Source: JAFGIG01 sp964397545
GTDB taxonomy: Bacteria; SDB-A
NCBI GenBank assembly: GCA_964397545.1
Contig: CAYNIW010000007.1
Location: 23,411 to 87,410 of the forward strand
Direction of reading: 5' to 3'
DNA length: 64,000 nucleotides
Position 1 is the first letter of the stretch; every line of letters starts with the position of its first letter. The notes under the pieces were generated by a model. That model worked only from the letters and a program-made list of their open reading frames with translations, was not told the DNA's origin and searched no databases. Made by a program: the position numbers and the translations under genes. Positions 1-7,210 of the stretch are shown here, in pieces.

Positions 1-34
1 TCAAACATTTGCCGTGAATTTTATTAACAGACAT
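1..34 (-). CDS. N-terminal fragment of an unidentified protein, cut by the window edge
   Basis: An ATG at 34 reads leftward as MSVNKIHGKCL and runs off the window. A GGAG Shine-Dalgarno sequence sits at 44-47, nine bases upstream, and a promoter-like pair lies further up at 230-259. Only eleven residues are visible, so no family can be assigned. It could be a chance start. Confidence 0.35.
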   Translation of the reverse strand, partial: MSVNKIHGKCL

Positions 35-84
35 AATGGATTTCTCCGCCTAAAGGTCGGAAAAAAACTGTCAATAAATTGATT

Positions 85-123
85 TTAAGGGGGATCTATA
101 CAAACTTTTACTTTGCACATCAT
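85..123 (-). CDS. 12-residue leader-type ORF
   Basis: A tiny frame (MMCKVKVCIDPP, stop TAA at 85-87) starts at 123, directly behind an AAGGAGATC Shine-Dalgarno sequence. It lies between the promoter candidate at 230-259 and the start of the partial gene at 34. The good ribosome site suggests translation and possibly a leader role. I see no attenuator hairpin and no biased codon run, so any regulatory function is a guess. Confidence 0.25.
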   Translation of the reverse strand: MMCKVKVCIDPP

Positions 124-229
124 GATCTCCTTTTCAAAAAATGGAAGGCGGAGCCGTTTCCAATTCCACCCTGTCGGTCTTCAGGCATGGCATATACTGC
201 TTTAGTCTTGAAAACTCGGAGTCCTGCTT

Positions 230-259
230 AAGATATCATTGATGTTTTTTTTTTGTCAA
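230..259 (-). promoter_or_regulatory. sigma-70-type promoter candidate for the left-edge gene
   Basis: On the minus strand, TTGACA (254-259) is followed after 18 bases by TATCTT (230-235). The spacer holds a run of ten A. The expected transcript would cover the 12-residue ORF and the partial gene at 34. Confidence 0.45.
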
Positions 260-688
260 GGGTGAAAGCGAATGTCCCGAATCAAGATCAACTAAATATC
301 CATTTTTTTATTAATATTATATGTGGTAGTATAAAATTTCTGTTTTTTTGCTCTATTGAAATTGAAAAGGCTTAATGAGCGGAAAATACCGGATTATAGA
401 CTGATTTGAATAATATTGATAACTTCCGCTCAATAATTTAATGCAACACTCGCATGATAGAATAAGAGATATCCACCACGAAGCGTGGGAAGCGTCGCTT
501 CCAGTCTTATTTGCTAAAAGCAAATAAGAGACCTGCACGAAGGGAAGAAAAAAGAAACAAAAAATAAAAGAAAATTATTCTTGACTAAAAACAATCTAAC
601 ATATTGGTTACAACTATCTGCATTAATGTTTTCAATAAACTAATTAATTGAAATTTAATCATTATCATTTAAAATTAATACAATATTT
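260..688. other. AT-rich non-coding stretch with three adjacent hairpins
   Basis: No convincing gene is seen here. The notable content is a run of three inverted repeats at 476-529: CCACG/CGTGG at 476-488, GGAAGCG/CGCTTCC at 488-502, and TCTTATTTGC/GCAAATAAGA at 505-529 with a TAAAA loop. None is followed by a T-run, so these are not ordinary terminators. A 61-codon minus frame overlapping them looks random. Confidence 0.5.
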
Positions 689-1162
689 ATGTGGGAAGTG
701 AACTGGAAAACCACAATAATTTTCGGAATTATTTTTGCCGTTATAACGGTGGTGTTGTTTTTTTTGGGACTTGACCTCTTTCCCATTCAATTGGACATTT
801 CAAATTCCGAAAAAAAAGTGATGGTTATTCTCGGTTTCGCTATGATTGTTTTCACATCAGGCACTTTTTTATCTCTTTTGATATATCAGATAATTCAACA
901 AAGACGGCTTGAGTATTTCGGTAGAAACGGTGTTCGTGCAGTTGCGACAATACTTTCAGCGAAAGAAACAGACGAAGATACACATGATGCCAATCAATTT
1001 GACATAGAGATGAGGATTTCCATACCAGGTGAAATGGATTACTATATCAAAAAGAAATTTCACGTTCGTAAATCTTCTCTGTATAGACTCCAGCCCGGTG
1101 AGTCTTTTGAAGTCCTTGTCGACAAAAATAACCGGAATAATGTTTTTATTGAGATCAGTTAA
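689..1162 (+). CDS. small membrane protein, DUF3592-like
   Basis: The 157-residue product has two hydrophobic segments (about residues 10-30 and 45-70), a short basic stretch QQRR, and a soluble C-terminal part of about 85 residues rich in beta-strand-type sequence ending near VLVDKNNRNNVFIE. This arrangement resembles DUF3592-type proteins, which have no assigned function. No clear Shine-Dalgarno sequence precedes the ATG. It stands alone in an AT-rich region with no operon partner. I do not recognise a specific function. Confidence 0.55.
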   Translation: MWEVNWKTTIIFGIIFAVITVVLFFLGLDLFPIQLDISNSEKKVMVILGFAMIVFTSGTFLSLLIYQIIQQRRLEYFGRNGVRAVATILSAKETDEDTHDANQFDIEMRISIPGEMDYYIKKKFHVRKSSLYRLQPGESFEVLVDKNNRNNVFIEIS

Positions 1163-1233
1163 CAATAAGTAGAATAATAAAGAAAGAACAGCCGTGAAAG
1201 AGCAGAAGGGAAGAGAAAAAGAAAATTTAACCG

Positions 1234-1425
1234 CGAATCCGATTTTTCATCGAAATGAAAAATCGTTACACAAAGAAAAAAAAAGAAGATTTAACCTCGA
1301 ATCCGATTTTTCATAGATATGAAAAAATCGTTACGCGAATTGACACTAAGGGAAGAAAAGAAGAAAGAAGAATAAATATTAACCACGAATTAAACACGAA
1401 TCCGATTTTTCATAGATATGAAAAA
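1234..1425. repeat. three copies of a palindromic repeat interrupted by the gap
   Basis: Copies start at 1234, 1298 and 1397. Each begins CGAATCCGATTTTTCAT and continues through a short loop into ATGAAAAATCG, so the core CGATTTTTCAT/ATGAAAAATCG forms a hairpin. Copies one and two go on to TTACRCRAA. The third is cut by the N-run. Spacing is irregular (64 and 99 bases), so this is not a CRISPR array. It is probably a dispersed intergenic repeat that broke the assembly. Confidence 0.65.
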
Positions 1426-1525
1426 NNNNNNNNNNNNNNNNNNNNNNNNNNNNNNNNNNNNNNNNNNNNNNNNNNNNNNNNNNNNNNNNNNNNNNNNNNN
1501 NNNNNNNNNNNNNNNNNNNNNNNNN
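1426..1525. other. scaffold gap of 100 N
   Basis: Exactly 100 N, the default size for a gap of unknown length. The left flank is inside the palindromic repeat and the right flank is unrelated sequence, so real sequence is missing. Confidence 0.95.
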
Positions 1526-1796
1526 GAAAGCGGATATGAATATCTACTTACAAGAGACGGTCCTATCCCCACTCCCCTTATATTCACTGTATGCGGAGGA
1601 TTCAGGTTGTAATATAACTGATCTGCAGAATCAAGCTCTTCATAAAGCCTTTTTAAACATTCTTTCCTTTAAGATATTCTCTATGAGGAAAACCACAAAA
1701 TTTACAACTGAAAATCGGTATATGCTATGCTAAAAGCAATATGACGAGCTTTTACATCATATTCAACTGTCCACTGCATAAAAGAGGATCCGCTCA

Positions 1797-2072
1797 TTGC
1801 TGACGGTTTTATCTATCTTGGCTCTCGGCATCTCAATCGGTTATCTAATCAGAAACAGAGAAAAAGAAGTTAAATATCTCGCGCCGATTACGAGTGCATC
1901 TGTTTACATATTGCTTTTTCTTCTTGGCGTTTCCGTGGGAAACAACAAAACTGTGATATGCAGTCTCTCTTCTCTCGGGCTGAAAGCCATGGCACTTACT
2001 CTCGGCGGAATTTTGGGAAGTGTTTTTGTTTCCATGATAGTTTACAGATTTTTCTTCAAAGGGGAAAAATGA
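1797..2072 (+). CDS. LysO-family lysine exporter, N-terminal half
   Basis: This 91-residue hydrophobic protein with three likely membrane spans matches the N-terminal DUF340 part of the LysO/YbjE lysine exporter. The motif-like stretch FLLGVSVGNNK recurs in related form (FLVGVETGADKN) in the next gene, as expected for the internal repeat of LysO. It starts at TTG behind GAGG at about 1784 and overlaps the next gene by ATGA. Its upstream region is close to the assembly gap. Together with the next gene it makes about 293 residues, close to the roughly 299 of E. coli LysO. Confidence 0.7.
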   Translation: MLTVLSILALGISIGYLIRNREKEVKYLAPITSASVYILLFLLGVSVGNNKTVICSLSSLGLKAMALTLGGILGSVFVSMIVYRFFFKGEK

Positions 2073-2677
2073 CTAAATCCTTAATAATTACGCTTTTCTT
2101 CTCTCTCGGGATTCTTTCAGGAATTTTTAACCTCCTCCCTGAATTTTTCTTGGACAAAGATACGAGCACCTACGCCCTTTATATTCTTATGTTTCTCGTC
2201 GGCGTCGAAACAGGAGCCGATAAAAACGCCTTGAAAGCTGTGAAAAAATTCAACTTAAAAATACTTGCGATTCCTCTTACCGTAGTCATAGGGACCCTTG
2301 CAGGAACGGCGGCAGTATCTCCCTTTTTAAGCGGCATAAGTCTTCGCGAATCTCTCGCCGTCGGCGCGGGATTCGGATACTACAGCTTATCAAGCGTGTT
2401 TATAAGCAAAATCAGCGGCGAAACTCTCGGTGTCATAGCTCTGATGTCAAATATATCAAGGGAAATAATCACCCTCTTGCTCGCACCCGTTCTGGTAAAG
2501 TATTTTGGAAAACTCGCGCCTATCGCTTCAGGCGGGGCAACAGCAATGGACACTACACTGCCTGTGATCATAAAATTTTCCGGCAAAGATTATGCCGTAA
2601 TAGCAGTTTTCAGCGGACTCTTATTGACTATACTCGTTCCATTCCTCGTCACAGTCATACTTAAAATCGGATTTTAA
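2069..2677 (+). CDS. lysO: LysO-family lysine exporter, C-terminal half
   Basis: This 202-residue polytopic membrane protein matches the C-terminal domain of LysO (YbjE), which exports lysine and toxic analogues. The ATG at 2069 lies just after AAAGGGGAA and overlaps the stop of the N-terminal half by four bases. The same frame stays open upstream to 1958, but that part is a shadow of the previous gene. Typical family segments are GAGFGYYSLSSVF and SNISREIITLLLAP. The two halves are probably co-translated and assemble into one transporter. Confidence 0.75.
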   Translation: MTKSLIITLFFSLGILSGIFNLLPEFFLDKDTSTYALYILMFLVGVETGADKNALKAVKKFNLKILAIPLTVVIGTLAGTAAVSPFLSGISLRESLAVGAGFGYYSLSSVFISKISGETLGVIALMSNISREIITLLLAPVLVKYFGKLAPIASGGATAMDTTLPVIIKFSGKDYAVIAVFSGLLLTILVPFLVTVILKIGF

Positions 2678-2752
2678 GTATAGTATTAATCTAAATTCAG
2701 CAAAGGAAAATTATTGGAAAATTTTTGATTGTTTCGCTTACATAATCATGCG

Positions 2753-2782
2753 TTAGAGGCAGTTTTCAATATGTGATATAAT
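2753..2782 (+). promoter_or_regulatory. extended -10 promoter for the DUF6090-like gene
   Basis: TATAAT at 2777-2782 is preceded by TGA, giving an extended -10. A weaker TTAGAG at 2753-2758 sits 18 bases upstream. The predicted start of transcription is about 18 bases before the ATG at 2807. Confidence 0.6.
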
Positions 2783-2806
2783 AACTGAATATTGCCGGAG
2801 GAAATA

Positions 2807-3496
2807 ATGGCTTTATTTTTTTTCTTGACTATTCTGATTAGAAAAACACACTACCACTCAGATTATTCCGGGTATTTCATAGACCTTGCCGTAGTCATCA
2901 CTGGCGTCACTGCGGCTTTCCTCTTAAATTCGGCATGGGAAAAACTGAAGAGCAGAAAACTTGAAAGGAAATATTTAGACAGTTTCATAGACGACATAAA
3001 AGAAGATTTGTCTCTTGCTGAAGAAACTTTGGATCAAAACAGGAAACGATATGACAGAGCAAAATCTTATCTTGAAATCTTAAAGGAAGGACAAAACAAT
3101 CCCGAAGCATGTTTGGAAATTTTTAAGGACATAGCGGCAATAAATCAGTTCTCTCCAAAAACTTCGACATACGTGTCTATTGTAAACAGCGGCAATCTCA
3201 GCATCATAAGAGACTATAAACTTAAAGAGAAACTTTTCCAATACTATCAGAGTTTTGATGAAATTAAACTCAGAGAAAAAATACTGAACGATTTCACTTT
3301 TGATACCGCAATTCCTTTTATTTACAAGAATATTGATCTTCTCAATCACAGGTTTATTAGAGATGAATCCATTCAATGCACCGATTTTACAAACATTTTC
3401 ATTGGCTATAATGCATTGCAGACTCAGTTATTCAATGCTTATAAGGACTTGAAAGATTCAAGCGAAAAACTGCTTGAAGAACTCAAAGGAAAATAA
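2807..3496 (+). CDS. DUF6090-like membrane-anchored protein
   Basis: The 229-residue product has an N-terminal hydrophobic stretch, then a second span (FIDLAVVITGVTAAFLLNSA) leading into a long helical domain (EKLKSRKLERKYLDSFIDDI and onward). This layout matches DUF6090-type proteins, best known from Bacteroidota, with unknown function. The ATG at 2807 is preferred because GGAGG lies at 2797-2801; the frame opens slightly earlier at a TTG inside that ribosome site. The 3' end overlaps or abuts the next gene depending on that gene's start. Confidence 0.6.
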   Translation: MALFFFLTILIRKTHYHSDYSGYFIDLAVVITGVTAAFLLNSAWEKLKSRKLERKYLDSFIDDIKEDLSLAEETLDQNRKRYDRAKSYLEILKEGQNNPEACLEIFKDIAAINQFSPKTSTYVSIVNSGNLSIIRDYKLKEKLFQYYQSFDEIKLREKILNDFTFDTAIPFIYKNIDLLNHRFIRDESIQCTDFTNIFIGYNALQTQLFNAYKDLKDSSEKLLEELKGK

Positions 3497-4244
3497 ATTA
3501 ATATCCCCTGTCTCTTCAACCCCTGAAAAAATGATCTCAGTAACAATCCTTTTTCATGGAGAATTGAACGACTTTCTCTCAATAGAAAAAAAATTCAAAA
3601 AAATATCAATCAATCTTTTTAGCAGGTCATCATTAAAAGATCTCATCGAAAGTCAGGGAATTCCCCACACCGAAATAGGAAAAATATTGGTGGACGGAAG
3701 TTTTGCCGAATTTGGTTCAAAAGTTGCATATGGAAATTTGATCGAAGTATTCCCTGCAGAATATGCCTACATTGAAAATTTAAGGTTCATCGCCGATGTT
3801 CATTTAGGAGTTTTGGCAAAAAGAATTCGGCTTTTCGGAATAGACTGTAAATACAGAAATGATTACGAAGATTCAACAATCGCTGAAATTTCATATACCG
3901 AAGACAGGACCGTTTTGACACGAGACGTCAAACTGCTCATGAGAAATAAGGTAAGAAAAGGATATTGGCTCAGATCGAAGGTAACAGGCGAACAACTCAC
4001 GGAAGTATTTCGAAAATTCGATTTAACCGATAAAATCGAACCCTTCTCTCTCTGCATGGATTGCGGAGGAAAATTGGAAAACGTCACGAAAAATGAAATA
4101 TTAACCCAAATCCCTCCCGGAACTGCAGAGAGATTCGACAAATTCCTCCGGTGCGGGTTATGCAAAAAAGTTTATTGGGAGGGTTCTCATTACCCCAAAT
4201 TACTGAAAATAATCAATGAATTCAAGAAAAAAAAACTTGATTAA
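3474..4244 (+). CDS. ubiquitin-like plus Mut7-C RNase-type protein
   Basis: About 236-256 residues. The N-terminal part (from ISVTILFHGELNDFL) is the beta-grasp Mut7-C ubiquitin domain, related to ThiS/MoaD. The C-terminal part is Mut7-C, a PIN-like RNase fold ending in a zinc ribbon with Cys pairs CMDCGG and CGLC. The start is uncertain: a TTG at 3474 overlaps the previous gene by 23 bases, while ATG at 3531 fits the usual domain start but has no clear ribosome site. No RNA target has been established for this family. Confidence 0.75.
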   Translation: MKNSKENKLISPVSSTPEKMISVTILFHGELNDFLSIEKKFKKISINLFSRSSLKDLIESQGIPHTEIGKILVDGSFAEFGSKVAYGNLIEVFPAEYAYIENLRFIADVHLGVLAKRIRLFGIDCKYRNDYEDSTIAEISYTEDRTVLTRDVKLLMRNKVRKGYWLRSKVTGEQLTEVFRKFDLTDKIEPFSLCMDCGGKLENVTKNEILTQIPPGTAERFDKFLRCGLCKKVYWEGSHYPKLLKIINEFKKKKLD

Positions 4245-4249
4245 AACAA

Positions 4250-4281
4250 AACAGCTCTCAGTCAATGGACTGAGAGCTGTT
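4250..4281. terminator. bidirectional terminator hairpin
   Basis: A perfect 14-base stem (AACAGCTCTCAGTC with its complement) and an AATG loop lie between two convergent genes ending at 4244 and 4315. A-rich sequence on the left supplies a T-rich tail for minus-strand transcripts. The right-hand tail is AT-rich but weaker. Confidence 0.8.
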
Positions 4282-4314
4282 AACTATTAAAAATTTTCGC
4301 GGATTATCTGGGAT

Positions 4315-4578
4315 TTAATTGTATCTCGGATTTTCCTCTTTGGGCCTGGCTTCGTTCACTCTTAACTTTCTGCCTTTGATCTCTTTTTCGTTGAGATCTT
4401 TCATCGCGTTTTCCGCTTCTTCATTGTTCGGCATTTCGACAAAACCGAAACCTTTGGGGCGTTTCGTCACTCTGTCGGTTATGATGTTTACGGTCGCGAC
4501 TTCTCCGAATTGTGAAAACATGTCTCTCAATTCGTCTTCGTTCAGTTCGTAGGGTAAATTACCCACATACAGCTTCAT
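4315..4578 (-). CDS. RRM-domain RNA-binding protein
   Basis: An 87-residue protein made of one RNA recognition motif. RNP2 is LYVGNL (residues 3-8) and RNP1 is KGFGFVEM (about 42-49), with the aromatic residues that stack on RNA intact. A short basic/acidic tail follows. Similar single-RRM proteins in cyanobacteria and other bacteria bind single-stranded RNA, often as cold-responsive chaperones; that role here is inferred. It is monocistronic, with its own promoter at 4669-4697 and an 80-base leader. Confidence 0.9.
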   Translation of the reverse strand: MKLYVGNLPYELNEDELRDMFSQFGEVATVNIITDRVTKRPKGFGFVEMPNNEEAENAMKDLNEKEIKGRKLRVNEARPKEENPRYN

Positions 4579-4668
4579 ACACTACCTCTTACTTGTGCGA
4601 TTCAAAAAAAACAGCATCAGCAGACCGCAAGCGATCCGGCTTTTGCCTTGACCAACATTACACGGGGA

Positions 4669-4697
4669 ATTCTAATCTTAAAGTATCGTTTTGTCAA
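4669..4697 (-). promoter_or_regulatory. promoter of the RRM gene
   Basis: On the minus strand TTGACA (4692-4697) is separated by 17 bases from TAGAAT (4669-4674). The transcript would have a leader of about 80 bases before the ATG at 4578, a length compatible with post-transcriptional control. Confidence 0.7.
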
Positions 4698-4742
4698 TAA
4701 CATATAAATATATTTTTTACGAATTAATTTTTAGGGTTTTAT

Positions 4743-6710
4743 TTAAAACTCGCTGTCTATGTCAGGATCGAGATTGAATTCAAAATGAAGAAAATCTTGT
4801 ATATCGGAGGTGTCCTCTATCGGGACAATCAGCGGAAGAGATTCATAGAAAATACTGTCCTCTTCAGGTTGATATCCGGTGTCTTCTTCAAAGGTGTAAA
4901 CAGGCATGAAGACTGCATCCTCCCCAACGGGAGCTATATTCCCCACAAGCGCGGGGTGGGGAGAAATTTTGGTGAAATAATACTCGAAAATCAACCTCGA
5001 TATCGGAGCGGCTATCCTTCCTCCTGTCCCGCCGGCGCTTTCAATTATGACAATGACTGCTATTTCAGGGTCTTCAGCGGGCGCGAAACCTACGAAATAG
5101 GAATGGTCGTGCTCTCCTCTGTGCTCGGCTGTCCCTGTCTTGCCCGCAACTGTAATACCTTTGATGTGACATTCATATCCTGTCCCTCTATCGTCGTTGA
5201 CAGCGGAAATCAAAGCTCTTTTTATTATTTCCAGATCCTCAGGTATTATATTCAGCTTCTCCCTCTCCACCTGAGCTCTGTAGACAATTTGCCCTCTTTC
5301 GTCTTTAACCGAATCGACCACATAAGGTTTGACAAGATATCCTCCGTTGGCGATTGAAGAAAAATAGCGCAATATTTGAACGGGAGTAGCGAGAAGTTCT
5401 CCCTGGCCTATGCATAAGTTCACTACAACACCTTTTGGCCATTTCCCCACTCCGTATCTTGAATCCATCCAAACGCTGTCGGGCAAAAGCCCCTGCGCTT
5501 CCGGGAAAAGGTCAATGCCGGTCCTTTGGCCGAACCCGAACATTCTCAGCCATCTTATGAACTGCATGTATCCTATCCTCAAACCCGCCTGATAGAAAAA
5601 AATATCGCATGAAAACATCAGCGCTTCGGGAAGCGTGAGGCTCCCGTGAGGGCCTCCGGAACATTTGTGAGGGAGACCGTCTTTAAGGTCTATGTTTCCT
5701 TCGCAGGGCTCAAGAGGCGGACCTGTGTCGAGGACACCTGTCTCGAGCGTTACCAAGGCTGTCAGAGGTTTCAGGGTAGATGCCGGAGGAAAATTGCTCG
5801 CTATGGCTCTGTTTAAAAATGGGTGAAGAGGATTGCTTATTATGCTGTCCCATAGTTCCTGTCTAAGGCCGAAAGAAAGACTGTCGGGAGGAAATGAAGG
5901 TTTTGAGACCATGGCTAAAATAGCGCCGGTTTTGACGTTCATCACTATGCCGGTGCAGGCGTTATACCAGAGATAAAAATAGACCTTCTGCTGAAGACGT
6001 GTGTCTATTGTGGTGTAAACATCACAGCCTCTCGACGGCAGGATTGGTTCTTTTTCTGAAAAAGGCTGAAGCATTCTGCCGAGCTTGTCGACTTCGACAA
6101 ACTCGTGGCCTCTTCTGCCTTTCAGAAATGAATCGTATTGTCTTTCAATGCCTATTTTTCCTATGAAATCACCTTGTGCGTAAAAGGAACTGTCGAACAT
6201 CTTCAGTTCCTGCGGAGATATTTCGCCTACATATCCTATAACATGAGCTGTATATTTACCGAGAGGATACTCCCTCACGGGCTCTGCGACTATCTGAACT
6301 CCGGGCAGTTCGTCTCTGTGTTCTTCGAGTTTGCATATCAGATCAAGGCTTACATCTCTGGCAATTCTTCTTATTCTTGTAGAAGTAGTATCAATCCTTT
6401 CGAAAATATAGCTGTTGTCGACTCCGAGATAATAAGCCAGAGTCGGTGCTACTCCCGGATACTTTTTTATCATCTGGGGGTCCACCATAATCGAATAACC
6501 CGGCCTGTTTTTGGCGAGTAAAACTCCTTTGGAATCAAATATGTCTCCCCTTGAAGGTTCGATAAGTCTAAGTTGTATGCTCGTCCTGGAAGATTTTTCC
6601 TGCCAAAAATCCCCTTGCAATATTTGGAGTCTGAAAAGGTTAACGGATATGAGAACAAACGCAAAAGATATTATATATTTGAAAATTTTTCCTTTTTTTG
6701 GATCCGTCAT
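4743..6710 (-). CDS. mrdA: penicillin-binding protein 2 (elongation transpeptidase)
   Basis: A 655-residue class B PBP that cross-links peptidoglycan during side-wall growth with RodA/MreBCD. There is an N-terminal membrane anchor (about residues 9-27), a PBP dimer/pedestal region with the conserved SRGDIFDSKG, and a transpeptidase domain with the nucleophile motif STLK (Ser311, Lys314), SCD and KTGT (from Lys524). The C-terminus has an acidic tail of about 80 residues beyond the catalytic core. It is the last gene of the operon and its ATG overlaps mreD by four bases. Confidence 0.95.
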   Translation of the reverse strand: MTDPKKGKIFKYIISFAFVLISVNLFRLQILQGDFWQEKSSRTSIQLRLIEPSRGDIFDSKGVLLAKNRPGYSIMVDPQMIKKYPGVAPTLAYYLGVDNSYIFERIDTTSTRIRRIARDVSLDLICKLEEHRDELPGVQIVAEPVREYPLGKYTAHVIGYVGEISPQELKMFDSSFYAQGDFIGKIGIERQYDSFLKGRRGHEFVEVDKLGRMLQPFSEKEPILPSRGCDVYTTIDTRLQQKVYFYLWYNACTGIVMNVKTGAILAMVSKPSFPPDSLSFGLRQELWDSIISNPLHPFLNRAIASNFPPASTLKPLTALVTLETGVLDTGPPLEPCEGNIDLKDGLPHKCSGGPHGSLTLPEALMFSCDIFFYQAGLRIGYMQFIRWLRMFGFGQRTGIDLFPEAQGLLPDSVWMDSRYGVGKWPKGVVVNLCIGQGELLATPVQILRYFSSIANGGYLVKPYVVDSVKDERGQIVYRAQVEREKLNIIPEDLEIIKRALISAVNDDRGTGYECHIKGITVAGKTGTAEHRGEHDHSYFVGFAPAEDPEIAVIVIIESAGGTGGRIAAPISRLIFEYYFTKISPHPALVGNIAPVGEDAVFMPVYTFEEDTGYQPEEDSIFYESLPLIVPIEDTSDIQDFLHFEFNLDPDIDSEF

Positions 6711-7210
6711 TTTTTGATGGACCTGAACAAAACCGTTATATATGAAAACTTCGCTACAAGTAAAAGTGAAAGAAAAAGAAGAGTCCCGCCGAGAAGCGTC
6801 GAATAAAAAATCTTAGGAAGTATTGACACAAGGAACACGTCTAAAACGTTTTCAGGTCTTGTCGAAACCCAAAAAATAAACGATTGAAGCGTATTTACAG
6901 CGAGGAGGCTAATAATCTTCCCCATGTGGTTTTCAAAGAAGTAACGGTTTTTATATTGACCTAAAATATATCCGGCGGCGCTGTAGAATATGATTCCGAC
7001 ACCAATATAATATCTCGAATAAAAATCGAGAATCATTCCTGCCATGAAGCCTGCCCACATACCCATTCTTCTACCCCCGAAAAAAGCAGCGAATAGAATA
7101 AAAGCCGGAGTCAGTGTGGGTATCACATTTTTAACCGTCAGAAACCTGACGACAAAGAGTTCAAATAAAGCGGCAGAAACACCGATTAAAAGACCATAGA
7201 CGACTCTCAT
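6707..7210 (-). CDS. mreD: rod-shape protein MreD
   Basis: A 167-residue protein with about five membrane spans, the size and pattern of MreD, which links MreC to the elongation machinery. FFGGRRMGMWAGFMAGMILD is the typical conserved core. It lies directly before mrdA, the usual neighbour, but mreB and mreC are absent: the gene upstream is hslU, whose stop it touches at 7210. Assignment rests on topology plus neighbourhood because the family diverges fast. Confidence 0.85.
   Translation of the reverse strand: MRVVYGLLIGVSAALFELFVVRFLTVKNVIPTLTPAFILFAAFFGGRRMGMWAGFMAGMILDFYSRYYIGVGIIFYSAAGYILGQYKNRYFFENHMGKIISLLAVNTLQSFIFWVSTRPENVLDVFLVSILPKIFYSTLLGGTLLFLSLLLVAKFSYITVLFRSIKK

Larger units (their letters stand above)
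1163..1796. other. intergenic region with palindromic repeats and a scaffold gap
   Basis: This 634-base stretch holds three copies of a palindromic repeat (1234-1425), a 100-N gap and about 270 bases of unassigned sequence to its right. Short frames through it are crossed by the gap or look random. Unlike the other two gaps in the window, the flanks of this one do not repeat each other, so sequence is genuinely missing here. Confidence 0.6.

Noticed and set aside
353..538. 61-codon minus frame in the left intergenic region
   Set aside because: Covers the hairpin cluster, has no ribosome site and an unconvincing composition.
1536..1733. 65-codon plus frame right of the first gap
   Set aside because: No recognisable domain, no ribosome site, and it begins beside missing sequence.
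4785..5357. 190-codon plus-strand frame opposite mrdA
   Set aside because: It is antisense to a clear PBP2 transpeptidase domain and shows no domain of its own.
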